Part shown: positions 20,248-28,170 of the stretch, piece by piece
Layout: each line of letters starts with the position of its first letter
Numbering within the stretch: the stretch's first letter is position 1
DNA from: a virus
Length of the DNA: 28,170 bases
Reading direction: 5' to 3' (one strand)
IMG/VR virus record: IMGVR_UViG_3300030107_002493
Coordinates: 3,838 to 32,007 of that record
Made by a program: the position numbers and the translations under genes
The notes under the pieces: model-generated
What the model saw: the letters and a program-made list of their open reading frames with translations, nothing else
Database searches by the model: none
Told to the model about the DNA's origin: nothing

Positions 20248-23200
20248 AGATCTCTACCTATCCTTGTTAGGTTTACTAGGTCTTGTTGTTTTTCTTTTTC
20301 TAGCACCTGCTCCTTTTGCTCGTCTGTAAAAGAATCATAGTCTCTATATCTAGATCTAAAATACTCTTTAGTAAAAGCCATTGGGAATCTGTTAAAGAGT
20401 CTCTTAAACTGATAGTATGCCTGTGTCTTTGTCTTTGTAGGCAATCTTCTGTAGTCTTTTTCTGCAGTAAGGGTCAATGCTTTTCGTGTGTCACCAAGAA
20501 CAGATAAGTTTGCAGGATCTCCTCTTAGGCTTTCTACTGCTTCCATTACCTTATCTTTTATTCGCATGTTCACATATTTCTTTTTACTAATACCCCCAAA
20601 GAATCCAGATGATAATGTATCTCTTTGACTTTCATATTCTTGTCCTGCAGTAGTAGCATATGCTTCTGCTACTGCCAGTACCTTATCTAAGTTTTCTCTT
20701 ATAATTTTGTTCTCATAATTTTTTATTGTAGGTATCTTTGATTTACTTTGTAGATCCCACTTAGTCAGACCCAAGGACATAAGTTTTTTACCTACCTCAC
20801 TATCCTCACTGTACATATTTATACCAGTAAGAACTTTATACAGAGATCCTTTTCTTTCCTTTTTCTCTTGGAATATATCTTCCTTTACAGGTAGCTCTTC
20901 TTCATCAACTAGTAAACCTGTTGGGTCTAGTCTTCTAAAGGGTTTTACAAGTGCTTCTAAAGCAGTGCTACCCAAGTTTAAAACTTCAGGATCTTTAGCA
21001 GTTTCTTTATAAACTGTACCTCTAGCTTCCAATGCTCTCTGTGCATCTATAACTTGATTCATTGGCACTGCCCAAGATGCAAAGTATTCTGATAAAGCAG
21101 ACACACCTGCATCAGTAAGTCTTTCATTCTGTGTTATATCTGCCTGTGTAAGTAGTTTTGAAAACTCATCTACAAAATTACCTGCTACACCAGTTCTAAA
21201 ATTAGAACCTGCAAATGTTTCAAGAGCTTCTCTTAGAGGGAATGTTTCAAAGAAAGCTTCTTTTGCTGCAGCTCCGGGACTTACATCATATGTAGCTCTG
21301 TAAAACTCCCTGCCTATCTTGCCCAAGAACATAAACTGCCGTAATGGAAACAGAGGGGTTGTGTCTATCATAGTGCCATCATCTAGCTTTAATTGTTTAT
21401 AGTCCTCTCCCTCTTCTTTCTGGCTCATTATATAGGATGCTCCCATTATAGCAGAGCCACCTGTTAAGTTACGAGATATCATTCTATAGTCACGTTGAGT
21501 AAGTTTACCCTTTTGTCCACCTAAAGACTCAGGTATCATTCTTCTGATAGGAACTATCAAAGCACCTGCAGAGTTCTCAGCCATGAGTTCCATACTCTTG
21601 AACATAAACCGTGGGAAAGGAACAAACACAGTAAGATTATTATTTACAATAAAAGATGCTATGGCTTTATTTAATGGCACTTCTGGTGCAGAGGAATAAG
21701 TTAAATCTAAAGCTCTCTCTGTTGCTTCTGCAAATAATTCTATAGCTGACACCCCACCATCTTCTTGATCTAGTGTCTTATTTAAATCCTTGGCATCACG
21801 CAATAGATCTTTTAATCTGCCATTCTCCAACTCCTCAATCAAGTCTATACCCATCTTCTGTCTAAATAATCTTTGAGCTTCTCCTAAGAATGTTGCTCTT
21901 CTTAACAAGAAGTCTTGCCATCTGTTAGGTGCATTCAAGGCTAGTGTAAAATCTTCCATCTTAGATAGAACTTTGTCTGTAGCAGTGCCTGATCCTCTAC
22001 CTGTTGCTACCTGTATCTCGTTAATAGTTTTAAACATCTGATCGTTAAACTTTTGTAACTCAGGTTGATTTAATATTATATCAGTGAAACCTTTTGCAAG
22101 CTCTCTGTCAGAGTATATATACCGTAGGTTAGCAAAGCTGTCTTGCCACGTTGTTCTTTGAAATACTCTATTGTTTGCAAAGAACTTGCCTTGTGCTATG
22201 TCTTGTAATCCAACTTCTATTATATTGTTCAGAGACTCCACAGGAGATCGTATTAGTCCTGACTCTAGGTTTCTTGCAGCGGTTGCTATCTGTGATACGA
22301 GAAGACCTCGTCTTATATTTTCTATTCGTCTAAAGTATGTGCCAAACCAACCCTGTCTCTTTATCATATTGTCCTGTCGTTGCTGTTTTGTTTTTGGTTT
22401 TAGTCTCTTTGACAGAGTAGAATATTTCTGCAGAGTTCTACCTGCTTCTGACGCAGATCCTAAATGTGCTGTTACAAAATCTTCAAAGGACATACCTGCC
22501 TTGTCTAGAGCTTGCCACAAAGGATGGTCTTTTGCTATAGTCAATTCATTCATCGTGGACAAACGGAATATGTTTTCCATAACGGACTGGTTATTTTTCC
22601 ATTTATTAGGATAGGCATTCTTTAACTCAACAGCTACAGTTGTAAGAGCTTCTATATTTTCTGTGTCTAATACCCTTGTAGACAGAGCATCTAGTTCGTC
22701 TGCTGTAATGTTACCTATCTGATCAGGGTCAAGTATGTAATCAATAGAACCCTCACCCATCTCATAACCTTCTATGGTAGATCTGGCTGCTATCTGTCCT
22801 GATAGTGAATACTTTTGTTTTTCTTCTTTAGCTGTGAGAATTTGTTTTCTTAGTCTAGTAATTTTGTCCTTGTCTATTACTAACTTATTGTTCTCCATGT
22901 TAGAGATTGTGAAGAATCCATCGTCCCCTCTTTTCAAACCATTATTTTTATTTATAGACAGATTCTCCTCAAACTCACGGACAAGATTATTGTAGTAGCC
23001 TACGTTCTTATTCACAACTTGCTCGTTGTTCATTCTTTGCATGTTAGTTCTGTTCGCTGTAGCTTGCTGTGCCATCTCTATTCTTTGTCTAGCTTCTGAC
23101 ACAGTATCATCTTTCAGCTTCCAAGTTTTTACTTCATCAACTCCTTTGTCAACGTCAATACCTGATAGCTCATCCATAGCTTCATCTATTTCTTGATTAG

Positions 23201-24212
23201 TCTCCTCTGATACTTTACCTGTTTTTACTTTTTCATTGATAGCTTTTTCTTTCCCCTTGAAGATTTTCATTGCACTGCCCATAGCCTTGTAGACTTGGCT
23301 GTCTAGTATCAAACCTGTAAACACACCCTCTATAGCACCTAGTCCTCTTCTTACCCAAACCTCGTCTGTCTTATCGTCCCATGCAGACTGTGTAAGATAG
23401 TCAGGTATACCAACTCCAAAAGCTTTTAACATGTCCCCAAGTCCCTCATCATCTTTACCAAAGATAATATATCCTGTTAAAGCTTCTCCTGCTAATAATC
23501 CTTTAATTCCCTTTTTTAATTTAAAAGTTTTCTCTACCCCTTTTAGTCCTGTAAGAAATCTAGATGCTTCAAACGTAAAGTTTCCTGTACCTGTTTCATA
23601 CTCTTCTGGAAATACTTCTTGTGCTTTATCAAAAGCATTAGCTAGTGCATAAAATGTGTGACCTCTTTTAGCTTCGTCTGTATAATATTTTTTTAACTCT
23701 TCTGTTCTCCAAGGGGGTATCCACTGGGGCAACACATCTGTAAGCTCCCATTTGTTGTCGTTATCACCACCCCAAGTTACTAATCCTAAATATTTATAAC
23801 TAGCCTGATCTAAATCTCCCAAGAACTCCATGATATTAGAAGCACCTTCGGTTACACCTTTAGGTATGGCAGACCACTCTCTAGGTGATACAGCAAAATT
23901 ACCTATATCAGGTGGTGCATACTTAGCTACATATTTTATACCGTCAACACCTGCCTGTAGAATGCCATTATTCTTCTCTACGTCAAGCTCCACGTTAGGA
24001 ACTTGATCGTTATCAGTTAAGTGTTCGTTTGTGCTATCGGGGGAAAGGTCTTTACTGAGAGTATCTTTATCTGGATTCTCAGGATTGCCAAGATTATCTA
24101 TGTTTTTTCTTATAACATTTCTTCTTGGGGTAGTGGGAGAGACTGAGGTGTTATTGTTATCTTCCTCTTGAGTTTCCTCTGTCACTATATTTTTTCTAAT
24201 TGTAGTTACCAT
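20241..24212 (-). CDS. Very large internal/ejected virion protein candidate
   Basis: A 1323-residue protein, last gene of the minus-strand virion cluster. The first 110 residues are Asn/Thr/Asp/Glu-rich and probably disordered; the rest is long helices with little hydrophobic membrane character except a segment near AIASFIVNNNLTVFVPFPRF. Its size and position match T7 gp16 (1318 residues), the ejected core protein that carries DNA across the cell wall. The N-terminal lytic transglycosylase of T7 gp16 is not evident. No enzyme motif seen. Start ATG 24212 is 1 bp from the preceding gene's stop. Convergent with the plus-strand operon. Confidence 0.7.
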   Translation of the reverse strand: MVTTIRKNIVTEETQEEDNNNTSVSPTTPRRNVIRKNIDNLGNPENPDKDTLSKDLSPDSTNEHLTDNDQVPNVELDVEKNNGILQAGVDGIKYVAKYAPPDIGNFAVSPREWSAIPKGVTEGASNIMEFLGDLDQASYKYLGLVTWGGDNDNKWELTDVLPQWIPPWRTEELKKYYTDEAKRGHTFYALANAFDKAQEVFPEEYETGTGNFTFEASRFLTGLKGVEKTFKLKKGIKGLLAGEALTGYIIFGKDDEGLGDMLKAFGVGIPDYLTQSAWDDKTDEVWVRRGLGAIEGVFTGLILDSQVYKAMGSAMKIFKGKEKAINEKVKTGKVSEETNQEIDEAMDELSGIDVDKGVDEVKTWKLKDDTVSEARQRIEMAQQATANRTNMQRMNNEQVVNKNVGYYNNLVREFEENLSINKNNGLKRGDDGFFTISNMENNKLVIDKDKITRLRKQILTAKEEKQKYSLSGQIAARSTIEGYEMGEGSIDYILDPDQIGNITADELDALSTRVLDTENIEALTTVAVELKNAYPNKWKNNQSVMENIFRLSTMNELTIAKDHPLWQALDKAGMSFEDFVTAHLGSASEAGRTLQKYSTLSKRLKPKTKQQRQDNMIKRQGWFGTYFRRIENIRRGLLVSQIATAARNLESGLIRSPVESLNNIIEVGLQDIAQGKFFANNRVFQRTTWQDSFANLRYIYSDRELAKGFTDIILNQPELQKFNDQMFKTINEIQVATGRGSGTATDKVLSKMEDFTLALNAPNRWQDFLLRRATFLGEAQRLFRQKMGIDLIEELENGRLKDLLRDAKDLNKTLDQEDGGVSAIELFAEATERALDLTYSSAPEVPLNKAIASFIVNNNLTVFVPFPRFMFKSMELMAENSAGALIVPIRRMIPESLGGQKGKLTQRDYRMISRNLTGGSAIMGASYIMSQKEEGEDYKQLKLDDGTMIDTTPLFPLRQFMFLGKIGREFYRATYDVSPGAAAKEAFFETFPLREALETFAGSNFRTGVAGNFVDEFSKLLTQADITQNERLTDAGVSALSEYFASWAVPMNQVIDAQRALEARGTVYKETAKDPEVLNLGSTALEALVKPFRRLDPTGLLVDEEELPVKEDIFQEKKERKGSLYKVLTGINMYSEDSEVGKKLMSLGLTKWDLQSKSKIPTIKNYENKIIRENLDKVLAVAEAYATTAGQEYESQRDTLSSGFFGGISKKKYVNMRIKDKVMEAVESLRGDPANLSVLGDTRKALTLTAEKDYRRLPTKTKTQAYYQFKRLFNRFPMAFTKEYFRSRYRDYDSFTDEQKEQVLEKEKQQDLVNLTRIGRDLQ

Positions 24213-24213
24213 T

Positions 24214-25536
24214 TTACTGACCTACAAGCTTGGATACGGAATCTTTCGTGAATGGTGTGCTTTTCGCATAAAAATCAAATCCATAGGGATTAAAATAATC
24301 TACCCATCTTTCTGGTTGACCTGCTTGTGTTGCTAGTTGTCTTGCTTTAGTTTCATCAACTACAAATTCATTACCAATTCCTTTTACTATGGCTACTGCA
24401 CCTGTCTCGTTCCCATGAGAATAAAGGACAGCTTTTCCTATTAATGAATTTTTATCAAAGTTTTGGGGAAATGGTTGAGTATTAATAATTTTTTGTTGTA
24501 GGTTAGGATCTAAGGCTAAAAGATCTGATGCCATTTGATCCATAAGACTATTCTTTCTAGAAACCATAGTGTTCATTTCTAATAGTGCAGACTCAAATAA
24601 TGTTATGCCTGACACTCCATCTTTTTGTTTCTTTTTGTACACTTCATACATAGGATTTAAATCTTCAAGAGTTTTTTCAAATGCATTTAAATACCTAAAC
24701 TGGTCTCCTCTCATAGTTAAAAACGTGCCAGTCTCAAACCCCTCTATCATATCTGCATTAGGAATGTTAGCAGTTAACACTCTATTGACACGCTGTGCTA
24801 TAAGTCTTTTAGCTGACGTACTATCTCCCTCTTTTACTTTTGCTTCGTGCATATCAGCTTCATTTTTTAGTATAGTCTCTCTCCACTTTTTAAGTTGGTC
24901 TAGTTCTTTGTTTAGTTCTACAGTAGGCACACCACCTGAACCTGCTTCTTCTATATTGTTTTGCACTCTAGCTATCTCTTGATTAACTTCATCGAATGAT
25001 AGGCTGTATATAGAATACTCCTGTTCATATGGCTTTATTATGCCACCTATTTGTGGCTTGACAAATGCTGCATCTGGATCATCACCAACTCTTCTCTTTA
25101 TCATTGTTTCTATGGTGTTGCCTAGGTCTATAGTGCCGTAGTTATCTTGAGTAAACAACTCCCCTGTCTCATCATTTATAGGATAGCTTAGATCTAAGTA
25201 AGATAGAAATGGCACTCTTTTTTCTTTAGCAAATTCTTTTAGCTCTTTTAACTGTTCTATACCTGCACTACCCATCTGCATCCATGCTTGCACATAAGGT
25301 AAGGAGTCAGGACCTGATCCAAATATAGCTTTTAGTCCTTGCTCTGTTTCTCTAAGGCTCTTTCTTTCATCATCCATAAGCCTACGAGTATATAGTTTAT
25401 CAGCGTGGGCAAATGATGCAGCTTGACGTAGCTGTGCTGCCTTTTCTCTTCTTGCTTCCATCTTTTCTTCTTGCTCTCTATCAAGAGCCTTCTGAAAAGC
25501 TGATGCCATACCACCTGCAAATCCACCTAAACTCAT
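24214..25536 (-). CDS. Internal virion protein candidate
   Basis: A 440-residue, mostly helical, charged protein with an N-terminal Gly/Ala/Met-rich start (MSLGGFAGGMASAFQKALD) followed by a long coiled-coil-like segment (REQEEKMEARREKAAQLRQA). Residues 190-230 have another helix-rich region. No recognised domain. By order and size it parallels T7 gp15, the middle ejected protein, but the sequences cannot be compared by eye. It shares TAATG with the upstream gene and nearly touches the downstream one, so all are translated together. Confidence 0.65.
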   Translation of the reverse strand: MSLGGFAGGMASAFQKALDREQEEKMEARREKAAQLRQAASFAHADKLYTRRLMDDERKSLRETEQGLKAIFGSGPDSLPYVQAWMQMGSAGIEQLKELKEFAKEKRVPFLSYLDLSYPINDETGELFTQDNYGTIDLGNTIETMIKRRVGDDPDAAFVKPQIGGIIKPYEQEYSIYSLSFDEVNQEIARVQNNIEEAGSGGVPTVELNKELDQLKKWRETILKNEADMHEAKVKEGDSTSAKRLIAQRVNRVLTANIPNADMIEGFETGTFLTMRGDQFRYLNAFEKTLEDLNPMYEVYKKKQKDGVSGITLFESALLEMNTMVSRKNSLMDQMASDLLALDPNLQQKIINTQPFPQNFDKNSLIGKAVLYSHGNETGAVAIVKGIGNEFVVDETKARQLATQAGQPERWVDYFNPYGFDFYAKSTPFTKDSVSKLVGQ

Positions 25537-26039
25537 TATGCGTCACTCCTTCTTGCCATCAATCCTTTTAATTCTTCTTCGGGTTCTACCTCTTCAACTT
25601 TTTCTACAGGTATATCAGCCACAGGTTTATCTGACAAATTTATGTCACCCTTTTTATTAGCCAAAGCTATGCTTGCTCTGTCTTTCATGTCATCCTGACC
25701 TGTACCTACTACATAACTTACCTCGTTTGCTTCACCTATGTTCTTCATTAACTCTACAAGTATAGGGGCAGCAAGAACTCCCACATCTATGCTGTGCTTG
25801 CCTTCCATGACAGAAGCAGTCTGTATTGAGTTAGCAATGGTAGTCAAAGGTATACCAAGCTCCATGATGGTCAACAGCTTCTTTACAAATCCTCTGTCTG
25901 TCATCTTTGGAACGTAATATTCTAATGCTTCCTCTACAGTATTGTATTGTGGTGGTTGTTGCCAAGGTCTACCACCCAGAGGTGCAGTTAAACTTTGTCC
26001 GGGAATCGGGGCATCAACTTGTGGTTCAGGTTTTCTCAT
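25536..26039 (-). CDS. Small virion-associated protein candidate
   Basis: A 167-residue protein: a Pro/Gln-rich start (KPEPQVDAPIPGQSLTAPLGG), a helical middle (GFVKKLLTIMELGIPLTTIANSIQ) and an acidic tail (EKVEEVEPEEELKGLM). I do not recognise it. The central hydrophobic helix could insert into a membrane or pack in the virion. Overlaps the upstream gene by 14 bp and the next by 1 bp (TAATG), placing it firmly in the virion operon. Confidence 0.65.
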   Translation of the reverse strand: MRKPEPQVDAPIPGQSLTAPLGGRPWQQPPQYNTVEEALEYYVPKMTDRGFVKKLLTIMELGIPLTTIANSIQTASVMEGKHSIDVGVLAAPILVELMKNIGEANEVSYVVGTGQDDMKDRASIALANKKGDINLSDKPVADIPVEKVEEVEPEEELKGLMARRSDA

Positions 26040-26247
26040 TATTTTTGTTCTCTTCTATTACATCTCTTATGGTTTGTACATACATGGCTATAGTTGCCTT
26101 GTCCTCGTCCATATTATTTTGCATAGATGGGGTTCTTTTAGAAAGCATACCTGTTCTTTTAGTTTCCATTTTTACAGGTTTTCTTTTTATCATTGCTTCG
26201 ACACCTTGTATAGCATCAGCAACAGGGTTTGTAGGGTTATAAGTCAT
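26026..26247 (-). CDS. Small basic virion-operon protein
   Basis: A 73-residue protein, lysine- and arginine-rich in the middle (MIKRKPVKMETKRTGMLSKR) and acidic near the end. AGGATA lies about 10 nt upstream on the minus strand. It separates the repeat-rich virion protein from the 167-residue protein and overlaps the latter by 14 bp. Function unknown; a head or internal protein is likely from context only. Confidence 0.6.
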   Translation of the reverse strand: MTYNPTNPVADAIQGVEAMIKRKPVKMETKRTGMLSKRTPSMQNNMDEDKATIAMYVQTIRDVIEENKNNEKT

Positions 26248-26253
26248 ATCATG

Positions 26254-28119
26254 TTATCCTAAATTTAAAAAAGATCCAAGGACACTGTCTTTACCTGCAG
26301 TTAAGAATGTGCCTATTAAACTACCAAAACCAAACGATGAGTCATAGTCATTCTTCATCTCACCTAGCTCTCTGTTTGTATCGGCATTTAGCTGTGCAAT
26401 AGCCATCTTTACAACACGTTCTCTTTCGTTCTCTGTACTTTCCCAAGCCATGTCCATGATATCACCATAGTACTGCCATAAATTATTATAGGCACTATTA
26501 GATATATTTAGCAGGGCAGTAGCATTTAGTTCGTTAGCTCTGTTTAAGGCTGCAGTATCGGCTGTGGCTATCTCTCTTCTCCACTGTGCATTGTTTTGAT
26601 CTATTATAAGTCTATTCTTTGCATTGAATTGATCACGTTGGTTCTGCATTTCTGAGTTAAACTTAGACAGTGCATTAGCTTCACCTGCATTGAACTGTGC
26701 ATGTGCATTAGCTTGTGACGCATTGAACTGTGATGTCTGTGTAGCTAGCTGTGCAAAGAACTGATCCACCTGATTCTGACTTGTAGCATTAAACTGTCTT
26801 GCTGCATTTTCTGCAGCCTGATCAGTAAACAAAGATTGTATTACCTGCTGTCCTCTAAACATTTCTACCTGTTGCTTATTAGACATATTAGCCATATCTC
26901 TTTGTAGGAATGACTGTGCATTCATTACTGCTGCCTGTTGTCTATTATTTAAGTTAGACATATCTAAGTTAGCCAAAGCACTTGCTTCTGCCATGACTAA
27001 TGCCTGTCTGTTTGTAAGATTGTTGAGGTTCATGGTGTTAGCCATACGACTATTCTCTAATGCTATCTGTTGATCTGCATTAAAGTTCATGTTAGCTATG
27101 TCAGCAATACGAGATGCATTCTGCACTCTTGCTTGGAATGCTTGGTCAAACTCCATGCCCATAAATGTAGCACGTTGTTGGGCAGCAAGCATTGCTCTTT
27201 GCTGTCTGTTAGATAAGTTTTGTGCTTCAAACGATGCTATAGTTTGAGCATCTGCCTGTGCTATTGGCAGGGCTGATTCCATTGCTGCCTGTACAAGAGC
27301 TTGTCCTGCTATGCTAGATGCACCCAACCCTCGCTGTGCCATTATAGCTTGCACACCTCTTAAAGCCCCTGCTGCCCAAGCAGGTGGTTTTGTAGCATCA
27401 AAGTTAGCTGTAAGATTAGCTAACTGTCCTTGTACGGTAGCTTGTGTTGATGGGGTGGCTTCTGCAGCTTGTATCTGTTCTGTAAACTTAGATGCTTTCT
27501 CTGCATTTGCTACCTCAGATATGATCTCTCCATCTTGTATCTGTCTTTGTACAGGATTCTCTAGCTTTATAGCTGTACCTTGGGCTGCATTTAAATCAGA
27601 TACGCTTGATTTAGTAGCTTCGGCTGCATTTACTTTTGCTCTGGGATCTGTAGGATCTACCTGTGATGCAGTTATAGCACTCGCTGTAGCCTGAACTTCA
27701 TCTGATTTTGTATCAGCTTCAAACTTAGTTATATCTTTTTGAGGTGCAGGTGTAGCTGTAGTAGTTGTAGCTCCTACTCCACCTGCCATAGGTGTAGTTC
27801 CTAACTGAGAACCTGTAGGATCTATAATCTGATCGGGTGACTGAGGTACACCAACAGGGGCAACAACAGCTTGTGCAGGAAGTTTAGGATCAGTAACTCT
27901 TTTAGCTGTTATATCTCCTATAGACCCACCTGTCTGCATCTTTTTAAGATAACCACCCTCTGCCATCTGTCTAGCAGCATCTTGATAACGCATCATCTCT
28001 GTTTGTCTATCAGGGTTATCCTCTAAAAACTTTTGAAAATCTTTTATGTTGCCTTGAAATCCCATAGCATTGGCTATCTTTTCCATGCCAGAGGGTTTAA
28101 ATCCTTGAAACTGAATCAT
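26254..28119 (-). CDS. Ala/Asn/Gln-rich repeat virion protein candidate
   Basis: A 621-residue protein. N-terminal residues 1-60 include MAEGGYLKKMQTGG, a Gly-rich element I have seen in marine phage virion proteins. Residues ~70-240 are Ala/Thr/Pro/Gln-rich; residues ~280-540 are built from imperfect repeats, with NRQQ/NKQQ elements followed by short helices and later QFNA (four near-copies). The C-terminus has a hydrophobic stretch (GFGSLIGTFLTAG). It looks like a long alpha-helical filament or ejected protein. Placed upstream of the 440- and 1323-residue proteins, it may correspond in role to T7 gp14 or to a fibrous tail component; I cannot decide. Confidence 0.7.
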   Translation of the reverse strand: MIQFQGFKPSGMEKIANAMGFQGNIKDFQKFLEDNPDRQTEMMRYQDAARQMAEGGYLKKMQTGGSIGDITAKRVTDPKLPAQAVVAPVGVPQSPDQIIDPTGSQLGTTPMAGGVGATTTTATPAPQKDITKFEADTKSDEVQATASAITASQVDPTDPRAKVNAAEATKSSVSDLNAAQGTAIKLENPVQRQIQDGEIISEVANAEKASKFTEQIQAAEATPSTQATVQGQLANLTANFDATKPPAWAAGALRGVQAIMAQRGLGASSIAGQALVQAAMESALPIAQADAQTIASFEAQNLSNRQQRAMLAAQQRATFMGMEFDQAFQARVQNASRIADIANMNFNADQQIALENSRMANTMNLNNLTNRQALVMAEASALANLDMSNLNNRQQAAVMNAQSFLQRDMANMSNKQQVEMFRGQQVIQSLFTDQAAENAARQFNATSQNQVDQFFAQLATQTSQFNASQANAHAQFNAGEANALSKFNSEMQNQRDQFNAKNRLIIDQNNAQWRREIATADTAALNRANELNATALLNISNSAYNNLWQYYGDIMDMAWESTENERERVVKMAIAQLNADTNRELGEMKNDYDSSFGFGSLIGTFLTAGKDSVLGSFLNLG

Positions 28120-28170
28120 CTGCTCTCTCTACTTAATACTCTATCTAGTTTATCTTCTAGTCTGTGTAGT
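28116..28170 (-). CDS. 3' end of another minus-strand gene (partial)
   Basis: On the minus strand, an open frame enters from the window's end and stops with TGA overlapping the next gene's ATG (ATGA). The visible end, LHRLEDKLDRVLSRESR, is a charged helix. The coupling pattern supports a real gene, cut by the window edge; the product cannot be named. Confidence 0.5.
   Translation of the reverse strand, partial: LHRLEDKLDRVLSRESR

Noticed and set aside
20241-20300. Bidirectional terminator at the head-on junction
   Set aside because: Only four-base stems (ACCT/AGGT) are visible and they lie inside the virion gene; too weak to call.
22171-22614. Plus-strand open frame of 147 codons within the large virion gene
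   Set aside because: Antisense to a continuous 1323-codon gene, no ribosome-binding site, cysteine/serine-rich composition typical of shadow frames.
1-28170. tRNA genes or an attachment site next to the integrase
   Set aside because: No cloverleaf pattern or tRNA-end sequence was recognised by eye; a dedicated search would be needed.

Overview
The window is a piece of an AT-rich double-stranded DNA tailed phage, probably a short-tailed (podovirus-like) phage of a marine alphaproteobacterium. Reasons: T7-style replication parts (zinc-ribbon/Toprim primase, RecA-fold helicase, family-A DNA polymerase, T7 endonuclease I); a vitamin-B12-dependent ribonucleotide reductase; a SleB-type cell-wall hydrolase; and minus-strand genes ending in a 1323-residue protein close in size to T7 gp16. 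The polymerase carries a DnaJ-like zinc-finger insert between its exonuclease and polymerase domains. I recall this from SAR116 phage HMO-2011 and relatives, so that group is my best guess, from memory only. No rRNA, tRNA, CRISPR array or insertion sequence was seen.

Layout. (1) 1-4.2 kb, plus strand: small unrecognised genes, six copies of a GTCCCAAC(A/G)TTGGGAC palindrome, three long intergenic inverted repeats, and an unusually dense run of short perfect hairpins that continues through the coding sequences. (2) 4.2-8.2 kb: more small overlapping genes, an orphan cytosine-5 DNA methyltransferase, tiny membrane peptides, and the lysis hydrolase. (3) 8.3-20.2 kb: DUF932 protein, tyrosine integrase, primase, helicase, small nuclease candidate, DNA polymerase, possible ssDNA-binding protein, Cas4/RecB-like nuclease, T7 endonuclease I, DUF3310 protein, class II ribonucleotide reductase and a ribosome-modulation-factor-like protein, mostly coupled by 1-20 nt overlaps. 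(4) 20.2-28.2 kb, minus strand: five complete virion-type genes and the tail end of a sixth, tightly packed, meeting the plus-strand genes head-on with a 7-bp overlap.

How it fits together. Primase, helicase and polymerase would copy the genome. The reductase would supply deoxynucleotides, and the Cas4-like nuclease and endonuclease I would process DNA ends and branches and recycle host DNA. The methyltransferase could mask phage DNA from restriction. The RMF-like protein may act on host ribosomes. The integrase suggests a temperate option, although the polymerase has the Phe762-type residue usually linked with lytic phages. The minus-strand proteins look like internal or ejected virion proteins.

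The least explained signal is the hairpin-tiled left segment with its palindrome family and ribosome-binding sites displayed in hairpin loops. It looks like an organised RNA- or DNA-structure system laid over the small-gene region, and I know of no described counterpart.
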